64,000 nucleotides of DNA from Bacteroidota bacterium (GTDB lineage: Bacteria > Bacteroidota > Bacteroidia > Chitinophagales > Saprospiraceae). Location of the stretch: assembly GCA_029572935.1 (NCBI GenBank), contig JAKQHM010000004.1, positions 55,049 to 119,048 on the forward strand. Reading direction: 5' to 3'. The notes under the pieces are model-generated. The model was not told the origin of the DNA. It ran no database searches and saw only the letters and a program-made list of their open reading frames with translations. Within the stretch, counting starts at the first letter, position 1. Each line of letters starts with the position of its first letter. Position numbers and translations under genes: made by a program. Positions 51,071-60,301 of the stretch are shown one piece after another.

Positions 51071-53356
51071 TCATCTGATCAAAGTGAGCAACTTTCTTTC
51101 CCTGACCACCTCCCTGTTTGCTGCTTTGAATTCCAGATCATAGGTATACACGCCTGGGATGGCATCCTGACCGTCGTTTTGAAACTTACCATTCCAGCCC
51201 TGGCCGGGATCTTCGGATTCAAAGATGATTCCTCCCCAGCGATCATATATTTTAAGCCGGAAATATTCCAGATCCTTCATTTTGCCGACAGGTCCAAATA
51301 CCTCATTGACCCCATCTCCGTTAGGGGTAAAGGCATTGGGCATAAACAAGGTGAAATCCCGGAAGACAAATACACGGAACTCCAAAGTATCCGTACATAG
51401 AAAGCGATCGGATGCGATCATCTTGATGCTATGCCAACCGGTATCGAGGAAATTATAATTCAGGCTTTTGTCAAAGAAGTATTCTTTGTCATTGATGATC
51501 CAGGTTCTGCCGATGGTATTGGCGCTCAGGTCTTCCAGCAGGATCATCGCGGAGTCTATCTCTACCGTACTGCGGTCCACTCTACCTGATGCAGTAGGGG
51601 GAGCGTATACTGTTACAATGTTATTGAACGCTCCTTCATTACGGCAGCCGGTAGGGGATATTACCTCCAGTTTCAGGTCGTAGCTTCCCACAGAATCAAA
51701 GGTTTGGGTAAAATTGGTGCCGTTCCTGTTGACCCCATTGCTGAAACTCCAGTTAAACCGATAGCTGCTGTCTGTAGGGAAGGAAATATTTTTGAACGCC
51801 ACCTTGAGGGGGACACAGCCTTCCTTCACAGAGGGTTCGAAAATGACCACCTCTGGTGCGGGTTGCCAGACCAGGCCTTTTTGAATTTTGTTTTTGCATC
51901 CAAACTCATCAGTCACCTCCAGGTTTACGGTATACCGGTCGGGATATACGTATTGTATGTTCATGTTTGGACTGAATCCGCGGAAGCCATCTCCGAAATC
52001 CCAATTCCATGCCGAGATTTTGGAATAGGCCGATTGGGATAAATCGATGAAGTTTACAGGGCCGGCCTTGCAACTGTCAAAGTTGATTGAAAAATCTGTT
52101 TTAATTTCCGGAATGACGTTGACTTCGAAATTGACCGTATCGCTGCAGTTGGTGCCTGGATTGAGGATGAATCTTCCTTTATGCAGTCCACCTTCTTTAA
52201 ATGTGATTTTAGGGGCCCATCCTCTGAAGGTGTCAATTATTCCTCCGTTTTCATACTCCCACAGTACATCGGAGATGTATTGCTGCTGATAGCTTCCGTT
52301 TACCATCTGGAGTTCATTTGAATTGCAGAGAAGTATGGACTGGTAATTGGGGCGCAGTTCCGTGCCATTATTGAGTTTACCTACCACTGTGCCCTGGCAA
52401 CTGGCGACATTAAACTGGAAGTCCCTGCGCAAAGTAGAGAGCAAGGTTCCATTCCGATATTCTGAAACACAAACAGATACGACAAACTGCCCCAGCGTAT
52501 TGGGTTCCCCGGTGATCTGTCCGGTCAGTGAATTGATCGTAACGGGAGGGTTGCCTCCCATAGGAAACAGGTAGGTGTATAAGGGTGCCCTGAACTGAAC
52601 CAGGGGGAATGGGGGAGGGCAGTCCGGCGTTGGGATCACTGAATTGCATGGATTGCCGCCACCTCCGCCCTGTCCTCCTCCGGCCAGGGGTTCGCAGAAG
52701 CTGTAAACCAGCAGATCTCCATCTTCGTCAACGGCCTGATGATCAAAATTCAAAGGGTTGTTGACGCAAACGACAGTGGGGGGAAAGTTGAGGAATCGGG
52801 GAGAGTTGTTGCAGGTCCTTTGGGCCTCCGGATGGATGGAAATGGTAAATGTGGCTCCTGTTCCTCCCGGGTTGAGAATATTTGAAATGGTATTGTTCCG
52901 GCAACATCTTTGCCAAACAATGACGTATTCATTGCTGATGATGGGGAGGGTGACATCGTATTCGTAGGTACCACTTTCGACGCAGATATCAGGCGGAAGG
53001 ATCAGGCAAGGATATTCCGGCGGGGCAATCTTGAAAGGGCCGTCGGTCAATCTGGGAATGCTGAATTCCTGATTGTTGGGTCTGACATTGGTATAGGATC
53101 CGTTGTTCTCTTTGCGGAAGATGGTAAAGCCCAGGGGTGCATCAAAACCCGCAGCATTTTGCTGGGGTCTGCAGTCTCGGTACAGTTTAATAAAAATCCG
53201 GTAGGTCCTTGTGGTGGTGTCCAGACCATTATTTCCATAACCAAGGCAGCGATAATAGAGCTCCCCGCCAATGATATGGGCGGCTTTTGTATCAACTGAA
53301 AAAACTGTGATCAGGATGATGACAGCTGTAATAGCAATCTTGTTCCAAATATTCAT
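51071..53356 (-). CDS. Secreted PKD-domain protein with T9SS type B CTD
   Basis: ISAWNWDFGDGFRGFSPNMNIQYVYPDRYTVNLEVTDEFGC PKD; C-terminal FMPNAFTPNGDGVNEVF...LKIYDRWGGIIFES. Confidence 0.92.
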   Translation of the reverse strand: MNIWNKIAITAVIILITVFSVDTKAAHIIGGELYYRCLGYGNNGLDTTTRTYRIFIKLYRDCRPQQNAAGFDAPLGFTIFRKENNGSYTNVRPNNQEFSIPRLTDGPFKIAPPEYPCLILPPDICVESGTYEYDVTLPIISNEYVIVWQRCCRNNTISNILNPGGTGATFTISIHPEAQRTCNNSPRFLNFPPTVVCVNNPLNFDHQAVDEDGDLLVYSFCEPLAGGGQGGGGGNPCNSVIPTPDCPPPFPLVQFRAPLYTYLFPMGGNPPVTINSLTGQITGEPNTLGQFVVSVCVSEYRNGTLLSTLRRDFQFNVASCQGTVVGKLNNGTELRPNYQSILLCNSNELQMVNGSYQQQYISDVLWEYENGGIIDTFRGWAPKITFKEGGLHKGRFILNPGTNCSDTVNFEVNVIPEIKTDFSINFDSCKAGPVNFIDLSQSAYSKISAWNWDFGDGFRGFSPNMNIQYVYPDRYTVNLEVTDEFGCKNKIQKGLVWQPAPEVVIFEPSVKEGCVPLKVAFKNISFPTDSSYRFNWSFSNGVNRNGTNFTQTFDSVGSYDLKLEVISPTGCRNEGAFNNIVTVYAPPTASGRVDRSTVEIDSAMILLEDLSANTIGRTWIINDKEYFFDKSLNYNFLDTGWHSIKMIASDRFLCTDTLEFRVFVFRDFTLFMPNAFTPNGDGVNEVFGPVGKMKDLEYFRLKIYDRWGGIIFESEDPGQGWNGKFQNDGQDAIPGVYTYDLEFKAANREVVRERKLLTLIR

Positions 53357-53404
53357 ACTGTCGATTGACAATCAAAGGTAATGATTGTTCAGACTGTCCG
53401 GCAT

Positions 53405-54148
53405 TCAATTGACAGGAAAAGCCTTGTTCAGGCAGGGCGGGGTGGATGCATTTTGCTCAAAAGCACAGCAATGTAATTCTGCAGTAACCAAAATGTTTTC
53501 AGCCAGTGACTTAGGGATCAGGAATTGTTTTTGGGCAGGAGAGGAAACCGTCATGGAACCATCGTATTCTTCAATCTCTACTATGTGGATCGGATCCCCA
53601 ATCTGCAAACCTATCTTATTCATGTACCGGATAAATTTTTCGGAGTGATCATTGACTGCCGTGATGCGGTAATCCCGGCCTGTCTCTGCCCTGTCCAGTG
53701 CGATAAAGCACCTTCCCCTCATGTTTCCACGTTTGTCTGGGATCGGATCGCCATGCGGATCAAAAAGAGGATATCCGAGCAATTCATCAATGCGGTCAAT
53801 GAGCTTGGCAGACCGTATATGTTCCAATTGATTGGAAATATCATCGATCTCCTCCCACCCAAAACCCATTCTTTTTACAAGGTAGGTTTTCCAGAGCCTT
53901 TGGTTTCTGATGATATGGATAGCAAGGCTTTTTCCAATGATGGTCAAGCGAAGAGGCTGATATTTTTCGTACGCAATCAGTCCTTTATCGCTCAGCCTTT
54001 TGATGGTCTCTGTGATCGTCCCCGGTTTGAGTCCCAGATATCCGGCAAGTTCATTGGTGCCGGCAGATGAGTCTGGACTCTGCTCGCTCAGCTCGTAAAT
54101 GGCCTTGATGTAATTTTCTTCGGTGAGGCTCAACAGGTTAAGTTCCAT
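53405..54148 (-). CDS. DtxR/MntR-family metal-dependent transcriptional repressor with C-terminal FeoA-like domain
   Basis: ENYIKAIYELSEQS...LGLKPGTITETIKRLSDKGLIAYEKYQPLRLT; GYPLFDPHGDPIP. Confidence 0.93.
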   Translation of the reverse strand: MELNLLSLTEENYIKAIYELSEQSPDSSAGTNELAGYLGLKPGTITETIKRLSDKGLIAYEKYQPLRLTIIGKSLAIHIIRNQRLWKTYLVKRMGFGWEEIDDISNQLEHIRSAKLIDRIDELLGYPLFDPHGDPIPDKRGNMRGRCFIALDRAETGRDYRITAVNDHSEKFIRYMNKIGLQIGDPIHIVEIEEYDGSMTVSSPAQKQFLIPKSLAENILVTAELHCCAFEQNASTPPCLNKAFPVN

Positions 54149-54179
54149 TCTGCAAAAATATAAAAAAATTATTTTATTT

Positions 54180-54205
54180 AAAGTTTGTACACCCTAACAA
54201 ATTTT
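54180..54205. promoter_or_regulatory. Candidate metalloregulator operator
   Basis: AAAGTTTGT-ACACCCTA-ACAAATTTT, near-perfect inverted repeat (8/9 arm match). Confidence 0.5.
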
Positions 54206-54212
54206 ATCTTTG
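54184..54212 (+). promoter_or_regulatory. Bacteroidota-type promoter for the TonB-dependent receptor
   Basis: TTTG (54184-54187)-N17-TATCTTTG (54205-54212), matches TTG-N17-23-TAnnTTTG. Confidence 0.6.
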
Positions 54213-54245
54213 CCCCTAAATTGGATTAAATTATATAATACGGAC

Positions 54246-56450
54246 ATGATGATGAAGAATATACGGATTTTTTTATTTCTATCATGGCTTACTCTTTCAG
54301 GTTCCTTGGCCGGCCAGACACTTTTGGATTCCACAAGAATACACAATCTGGACTCTGTCGAACTGGTAGAGAGGGCATTTCAAGCAGGTGTGGCGCATTA
54401 CGGCTCGGTCAAAGACCAGGTAATATTTGCTTCTAAAAAGAACGAAATCATTCGACTCGATCAGATCCAGGCAGACCTGAGCAGCAACAATATGCGGCAG
54501 ATCTATGCCAAAGTGCCCGGTCTGACCATCTGGGAAAGTGATGCGTCCGGAATCCAGACCAATCTGGCCACTCGAGGGCTGAGCCCGAATCGAAATTGGG
54601 AATTTAATGTAAGGCAAAATGGAGCGGATATATGCAGTGAAGTATTTGGTTATCCCGAAGCTTATTATACGCCTCCTGTAGAGGCAGTTGAGCAACTCGA
54701 ATTCATAAGGGGTGCGGCTTCCCTCCAATTTGGTCCGCAGTTTGGGGGGATGTTAAACTACAGGCTCAAATTTGCAAAGCCGGGTGTGCCTTTCCATTTT
54801 GAATCTTTCCAAACGCTGGGATCCTATGGATTATTCAATTCATTTAATGCGGTGGGCGGCAACTCAGGCAAATTCAGCTGGTACGGTTATTTCCACAGAA
54901 GGAAAGCCGAAACCTGGAGGCAAAACAATGACTATGATGTCCATACGGCTTACGGAGCCGTACAATACCAGATCACCCAAAAACTCAGTGCCAGGTTCGA
55001 TTATACCCGCATGAATTATGAAAGTCAGCAGCCCGGTGGTCTGACCGATCAGCAATTCCAGCAGGATCCCCGGTCTTCGGCACGTTCGCGCAACTGGATG
55101 AGCACCCCCTGGAATACAGGAAGTCTGGATTTTACCTACCGGATCAACGACCACAGTTCCATTGTGTGGAAGAGTTTTTTTACGCACAGCGACAGAAAAA
55201 GCGTGGGATTTGTGAGACCCATCAACGTGCGGGATACCATTCAGGCCGGAATTCTGGCATATCACAACAGGCAGGTTGACCAGGATCAATACCGCAACCT
55301 GGGATCTGAGATAAGATGGATGTGGTCCTACACTTTGTCGGGCAGGTCACAGCATTTGGCCACCGGTGTCAGGGCCTACAAAGGCATGACCCACAGGGAC
55401 CAGTTGGGACTGGGCACTGCAGGTACAGATCCCGATTTTCAGGCAGAGCCAGGGTCCTTTGGCAGGAGCTTGGAGTTTTCAACCTGGAACTATGCTTGGT
55501 TTGCCGAGCATTTGTTCCAATGGGGCAAGAGGCTGAAAATGGTACCCGGTGTGCGACTTGAAAAGATCGACAATTCAAGAAAAGGCAGAATCAGCGCCAG
55601 TGGAATATTGCAGCCTGAAACAAGGAATAGGCTCGTCTTACTGGCTGGAATGGGTGTCGAGTTTGCAACCAGCCATCAGACCAGTTTATATGGCAATGTT
55701 TCACAGTCTTTCAGACCTGTCACTTTTTCCGAATTGACCCCTTCAGCCCTCACAGAAGTGATTGACCCGAACCTGAAAGATTCCCGGGGTTATAATATCG
55801 ATTTAGGCTGGCGCGGGAGATGGGATGATTTCCTCGTTTTTGATCTAAGTTTCTACCATCTGCAATATGAAGGCAGGATCGGGGCTTATTTAAAAGACAG
55901 TGTACTGTTCAGGACCAATATTGGCAATAGCTCCAGTACGGGTATCGAATCATTCATTGAAGTTGATTTTACCAGGATGTTATGGAAGCAGGTGTCCGGC
56001 ATGCCGAGTATTAAGGTATTTGCGTCCAATGCCTGGAACAGATCGCGCTACACCAGTTGGGATAATCCGGCCATCGCCAATGATCCCGCAAAGTCCATAA
56101 AGGGAAAAAGAGTGGAAAATGCACCGGAATACATCCACCGGTTTGGACTGAGCCTGGAAAACAGCCGGTTTTCAATAGGCTTCCAGACCAATTTTGTCGG
56201 CGGGATCTATGCAGATGCCGCGAATACCCTGGCACCCAATGCAGCCGCCACGGTGGGGTATATTGAAGCATACCAGGTGATGGATCTGACCGGTTCCTTC
56301 AGGATCGCGAAATCCTATCTCCTGAAAGGGGGCATCAACAATCTGGGCAATTCCCTTTATGCCACGCGCAGGGCCGGTGGGTATCCGGGCCCCGGTTTGC
56401 TGCCAGGGCAGGGAAGGACCTGGTATCTGGGGATCGGAATTCAGATTTGA
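54246..56450 (+). CDS. TonB-dependent outer-membrane receptor (FecA-like)
   Basis: Plug VPGLTIWESDASGIQTNLATRGLSPNRNWEFNVRQNGADI, QLEFIRGAASLQFGPQFGGMLNY, C-terminal barrel ending YLGIGIQI. Confidence 0.93.
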   Translation: MMMKNIRIFLFLSWLTLSGSLAGQTLLDSTRIHNLDSVELVERAFQAGVAHYGSVKDQVIFASKKNEIIRLDQIQADLSSNNMRQIYAKVPGLTIWESDASGIQTNLATRGLSPNRNWEFNVRQNGADICSEVFGYPEAYYTPPVEAVEQLEFIRGAASLQFGPQFGGMLNYRLKFAKPGVPFHFESFQTLGSYGLFNSFNAVGGNSGKFSWYGYFHRRKAETWRQNNDYDVHTAYGAVQYQITQKLSARFDYTRMNYESQQPGGLTDQQFQQDPRSSARSRNWMSTPWNTGSLDFTYRINDHSSIVWKSFFTHSDRKSVGFVRPINVRDTIQAGILAYHNRQVDQDQYRNLGSEIRWMWSYTLSGRSQHLATGVRAYKGMTHRDQLGLGTAGTDPDFQAEPGSFGRSLEFSTWNYAWFAEHLFQWGKRLKMVPGVRLEKIDNSRKGRISASGILQPETRNRLVLLAGMGVEFATSHQTSLYGNVSQSFRPVTFSELTPSALTEVIDPNLKDSRGYNIDLGWRGRWDDFLVFDLSFYHLQYEGRIGAYLKDSVLFRTNIGNSSSTGIESFIEVDFTRMLWKQVSGMPSIKVFASNAWNRSRYTSWDNPAIANDPAKSIKGKRVENAPEYIHRFGLSLENSRFSIGFQTNFVGGIYADAANTLAPNAAATVGYIEAYQVMDLTGSFRIAKSYLLKGGINNLGNSLYATRRAGGYPGPGLLPGQGRTWYLGIGIQI

Positions 56451-56497
56451 TATCCGATCAGCATGTAACAAATTTGAAAATTTTTCAGGTAGCTTAT

Positions 56498-56544
56498 ACT
56501 TTACATAAGTTAAGTACGTTTTACATTTGTAAAATAAACTTTAC
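56498..56544. promoter_or_regulatory. Operator-like array: three TTTAC at 20-bp spacing plus inverted copies
   Basis: TTTAC at 56500, 56520, 56540; GTAAA at 56529; palindrome TTTTACA-TT-TGTAAAA at 56519-56534; TACATTTG (TAnnTTTG) at 56522-56529. Confidence 0.6.
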
Positions 56545-56546
56545 TT

Positions 56547-56999
56547 ATGAAAAATCACTTCTTGTTTCCTCCGGATTTCCGTTTGTATGGTCTGATCTTA
56601 TTTGTCGCAGGAATCCTCCTGGGTATTCCCAACATATTTTTTGATTGGGAGATCAGCTGGCTGAGCCTGAATACAGAACCGCGCGACATTTTCAGCGGGA
56701 GACAAAACCTGACCAATGAACTGGCTTTGACCTTTGTTCTGATTGGCCTCCTGATCCTGTGTTTTTCCAGTCTGAAACTGGAAGATGAAAGGACCCTTTA
56801 CCTTCGACTCAGGGCATATCAATGGAGCTTTCTGGTCAACTTTCTGATCATTTTGGTCGGAAACTGGTTTCTTTATGGTGAGTATTTTCTGTACCTGATG
56901 ATCTTCAACCTCTTTACGCCGCTGGTCGTATTTCTCATGCGGTTCTACTATCTGATCTATATGGACGAATCCGGTCAAAAAGAAATCGATGCAGAATAA
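56547..56999 (+). CDS. Integral membrane protein of unknown function
   Basis: About four hydrophobic helices; 11-nt overlap with the downstream XRE regulator. Confidence 0.75.
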   Translation: MKNHFLFPPDFRLYGLILFVAGILLGIPNIFFDWEISWLSLNTEPRDIFSGRQNLTNELALTFVLIGLLILCFSSLKLEDERTLYLRLRAYQWSFLVNFLIILVGNWFLYGEYFLYLMIFNLFTPLVVFLMRFYYLIYMDESGQKEIDAE

Positions 57000-57207
57000 A
57001 GTCAAGCAGGAACGGGTCAGGCTGAATATGCAGCAGCAGGATTTGGCAGAAAAAATTGGGGTGAGCAGGCAAACCATCCATTCTATTGAGAACAACCGGT
57101 ATACACCATCGACCCTGCTGGCACTTAAAATTGCTTTTATTTTCGGTAAAAGCGTGGATGAGTTGTTTGTCCTGGAGCCGGCCGATTGGGAGGAAGGATC
57201 CCGGTAG
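56989..57207 (+). CDS. XRE-family HTH transcriptional regulator (YozG-like)
   Basis: NKVKQERVRLNMQQQDLAEKIGVSRQTIHSIENNRYTPSTLLALKIAFIFGKSVDELF. Confidence 0.95.
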   Translation: MQNKVKQERVRLNMQQQDLAEKIGVSRQTIHSIENNRYTPSTLLALKIAFIFGKSVDELFVLEPADWEEGSR

Positions 57208-57289
57208 ATTTTAGTTCAATTATGTTGGGGTATTCAAGTATATCATTGAAGCAATGTTTTTATTTTTGCCACAACACAATTAGAATACC

Positions 57290-57670
57290 ATGCTAAAGAA
57301 TCCTCGGAACAAATGTTTGGTTTGTCAGTCTCCCCTCGTGGGCAGGCGCGACAAAAGATTTTGTACGGACAGTTGTCGGTCCATCCACCATCAGCAACTA
57401 AAAAAAGAACTCCCACCTGTGATCAAGCGGGTCAACCAGATCCTTTTATCCAACCGGGAGATCCTGGCGGAGTTGAATCCGGAAGGAAAAAAGACCCTTT
57501 CCCGCGATACTCTTTTGCGAAAGGGTTTTGATTTCAGGCATTTCACCCACCAGGTGAGGACCCGCACCGGCAACACCTACCAATTCTGCTACGATCAGGG
57601 ATACATCATTTTTGAAGACGACAAGGTGGTTTTGGTTCGTCAGGAACAGGAAACCCCTAAACGGAAATGA
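57290..57670 (+). CDS. Small zinc-ribbon-containing protein of unknown function
   Basis: KCLVCQSPLVGRRDKRFCTDSCRSIHHQQ (CxxC...CxxxC); TATTTTTG -7-like element at 57261-57268. Confidence 0.75.
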   Translation: MLKNPRNKCLVCQSPLVGRRDKRFCTDSCRSIHHQQLKKELPPVIKRVNQILLSNREILAELNPEGKKTLSRDTLLRKGFDFRHFTHQVRTRTGNTYQFCYDQGYIIFEDDKVVLVRQEQETPKRK

Positions 57671-57750
57671 AGAGGCTGTTCATCCACCCGATCAGGGCCT
57701 GAAAGTATTGGATTGATCCGAAGGTAATACAGAGATAAAAAAACAGAATT

Positions 57751-58317
57751 TTAGTTCTTGGTCCGGGTCAACAACCTTTTGAGTGTTTCTTCCACTTCCC
57801 GTTCCAGCTCTTTCAGTTTTTCGGGAGCGGAATGGTTGTCCAGGACAAACTTTTTTCGTCCATCGGATTGGATCATGAGGTTTATGTTGGGTAGATCCAC
57901 CAGGAATTCTCTTTTGTCTACCGGGTAGACATTTTCCATGTCGAAGAATCCCGTTTTTCTTGCCAATTTCAGTAATTGATCCCATTCATTTTCGGAAATC
58001 AAAAACCAATGTTGCCCGAGGGGCTGCACATGCTGGATCCCATGGTACAAAACAGTGCCATTGGAAAATATGGTGAATTCAAAGGTAGGACAAAATCCAA
58101 AACAAGCCGTACGATTGAAATAGAGCAGGGTGTCCAGTAGGGTTTTGTCCGTATCCGATGCCTGAATGACACATACGAATCTGGGCAAGGGGTCCGGATC
58201 TTTCAACAACTCCTGATCTGCCTGATCACTGGGAATACACACCATGGGCTTGAGGGTCCTCCTGTGACAGGCCAGAATGGTGAACAGGATCAATATGCTC
58301 CAACCAAGCTGTTTCAT
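57751..58317 (-). CDS. Putative lipoprotein, DUF6438-like
   Basis: SILILFTILAC lipobox-like N-terminus; YFNRTACFGFCPTFEFTIFSNGTVLYHG; ATGA overlap with yidC. Confidence 0.75.
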   Translation of the reverse strand: MKQLGWSILILFTILACHRRTLKPMVCIPSDQADQELLKDPDPLPRFVCVIQASDTDKTLLDTLLYFNRTACFGFCPTFEFTIFSNGTVLYHGIQHVQPLGQHWFLISENEWDQLLKLARKTGFFDMENVYPVDKREFLVDLPNINLMIQSDGRKKFVLDNHSAPEKLKELEREVEETLKRLLTRTKN

Positions 58318-60137
58318 TTTTTGGTTTTTTTGGCTTTTTCCATTTCCAGGCGCTGTCTTTCCTTGATCATTTCCTGTAACCTTTCCTGGAATCCGCCCTT
58401 CTTCTTAGGCTTTGATTTATTCAGCTCCAGTTTCTCCCGGATCTTATCTGTGTCAAAGAGATAGTTCTTCCCAATGACCGTTTGCAATATGTTCAGCAGG
58501 TTGCTGAAAAACATGTAGGCAGTCAGACCGGCAGCCGTTTTATTGAACATGAACCAAAACAGAAGGGGCATGAGGTACTGCATGTACAACATGGCGGGAT
58601 TGGCCGAAAAGTCCATGGTCTTCGACGAGTACCAGGTAAAGATCAGCGTGGAAACCACCCATAGAAATGCAAACAAACTCAGTGTATGGCCAAAGAACGG
58701 AATGGTGAACGGCAGTGTGATGAATTCGTCGTAGGAGGTCAGGTCAGCAGCCCAGAGAAAGGCAGCCTGTCTGAATTCAATCGTCGCGGGAAAGAATCGA
58801 TACAAAGCGATCCAGATCGGCATTTGAAGCAGCAATGGAAAGCAGCCTCCCAGAGGATTGACCCCAAACTCGTTGTACAGCTTCATGGTCTCGACCTGCT
58901 GTTGCTGCATGTCGTCCTTGTACTTGCTTTTGAGTTTGTCTATTTCCGGTTTCAGGGCCGACATTTTTGCCTGTGACTGGAGCATCTTGTAGGCCAAAGG
59001 GAATACCAGCAGTTTGACGATCAGGGTCATCAGCAGAATGATCAGGCCCATGCTGCCTACAAGACCATGTAAAAAGCTGAATAAGGGACGGATCAGGTAG
59101 CGGTTGATCGTACCAAATACAGACCATCCGTAAGGAATGATATCTTCTACTCCTGCATCAAAGGCAGCCAGTCGCTTGTACTCGTTCGGGCCGATGTAAT
59201 AGCTCATTTTGTAGTCCTTGCCATTCACCTCGGCGAGGGGAATGCTTAAACGGGATTTCAGGAGCTTCAGGTCTTCGCTGTTGTCCGGCAACATCATGGT
59301 CTCCATCTGGCCGGATGTAAAAGGAACAGCGGGAATCAGGGTCGAATTGAAGAACTGGTTGGAGTGTGAAACCCACTGCAGGGGCAGCCCTTTGGAGTCA
59401 TGGGTGTCGTCAGACCGGCAGGAGCAATAGTCCGCGTTTTTATCCTGTTCTTTGTAATAAACGGACGTAAAGAATTTTTCGTACTCGTAGTTTTTCTCCA
59501 GTTTGTCCAGGTAGTTTTCCTTGTATAAACTGACTTCTTTGATACCTGGCACTCCTTCCATCCGGATGGAATAATCCAGGGTATAATCATCGGGCCTTAG
59601 CTGGTATTCCTGAATCACGGCCCCTCCGCCATTTAGTGGCGCAGAAAATCGGACCTTCGATTTGCTTTGTTCTGTAATAGTGAAAAAGAGATCAGAAGTT
59701 GAGATCTTTCCCTGAGCCGTTTCGATCTGATATTCGAATTTGTTTTTCTTGTCCTCCAGGAGATAGAGATCTGTTTTTTGCTCCTGTCCTTTTTCGTCCG
59801 AAGTGATCTTTTTATACGCTGCGATTTTGGCAGAAACGATCCGTCCGCCTTTGCTGGAGAGGTTGATTTCGGTCAGCTCGTTGCTCAGTTGGACAAATTC
59901 TTCGCTTTGGGGGCTGATGGTCGCCAGGGTCGTGTCGCGGCTGCTGTCCGGAGGGGTTAAACTTTCTGCCTGTGCCGGTATTTCTTCGATAACCTTCTGC
60001 TTTTCCACCTGCATCAGGGAATCCGCGGCTTTCTTTTCCCTGGCCTTCTGGACCATGGTGGGCTTGTAGTAAAACTCGCTCCACATAAAAAGTACAGCGA
60101 AAATGAGGATGAAACCGATGATATGATTGCGCTCCAT
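58314..60137 (-). CDS. yidC: Membrane protein insertase YidC
   Basis: N-terminal periplasmic domain; MLQSQAKMSALKPEIDKLKSKYKDDMQQQQVETMKLYNEFGVNPLGGCFPLLLQMPIWIALYRF; start ATG 60137. Confidence 0.97.
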   Translation of the reverse strand: MERNHIIGFILIFAVLFMWSEFYYKPTMVQKAREKKAADSLMQVEKQKVIEEIPAQAESLTPPDSSRDTTLATISPQSEEFVQLSNELTEINLSSKGGRIVSAKIAAYKKITSDEKGQEQKTDLYLLEDKKNKFEYQIETAQGKISTSDLFFTITEQSKSKVRFSAPLNGGGAVIQEYQLRPDDYTLDYSIRMEGVPGIKEVSLYKENYLDKLEKNYEYEKFFTSVYYKEQDKNADYCSCRSDDTHDSKGLPLQWVSHSNQFFNSTLIPAVPFTSGQMETMMLPDNSEDLKLLKSRLSIPLAEVNGKDYKMSYYIGPNEYKRLAAFDAGVEDIIPYGWSVFGTINRYLIRPLFSFLHGLVGSMGLIILLMTLIVKLLVFPLAYKMLQSQAKMSALKPEIDKLKSKYKDDMQQQQVETMKLYNEFGVNPLGGCFPLLLQMPIWIALYRFFPATIEFRQAAFLWAADLTSYDEFITLPFTIPFFGHTLSLFAFLWVVSTLIFTWYSSKTMDFSANPAMLYMQYLMPLLFWFMFNKTAAGLTAYMFFSNLLNILQTVIGKNYLFDTDKIREKLELNKSKPKKKGGFQERLQEMIKERQRLEMEKAKKTKK

Positions 60138-60155
60138 GATGATCTGATTGGGCGG

Positions 60156-60163
60156 CAAAGCTA
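60156..60163 (-). promoter_or_regulatory. TAnnTTTG -7 element upstream of yidC
   Basis: Minus-strand TAGCTTTG; TTG 24 bp upstream, slightly long spacing. Confidence 0.4.
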
Positions 60164-60301
60164 CAAATCCTGCGGCCAAACCCGAAACAAGCTGAAGCAG
60201 GGGTACGAATGGGAATGCATCTAAATGAAAAGCCGAATTGTAAATAATATAAAAATCATATTAATATGCATATAAAAAATATTTAATATGAAATTTTCTT
60301 A

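Noticed and set aside
50875-51078. Plus ORF (…VVKLVDTHVSGACAREGMWVRVPPPAL…) and the N-terminal extension MPEVGLEPTCPHEHTPLKRACLPISP of the minus ORF 50285..51055
   Set aside because: Both are translations of the tRNA-Leu gene on either strand, a classic annotation artefact. The AlkD-like protein starts at 50953.
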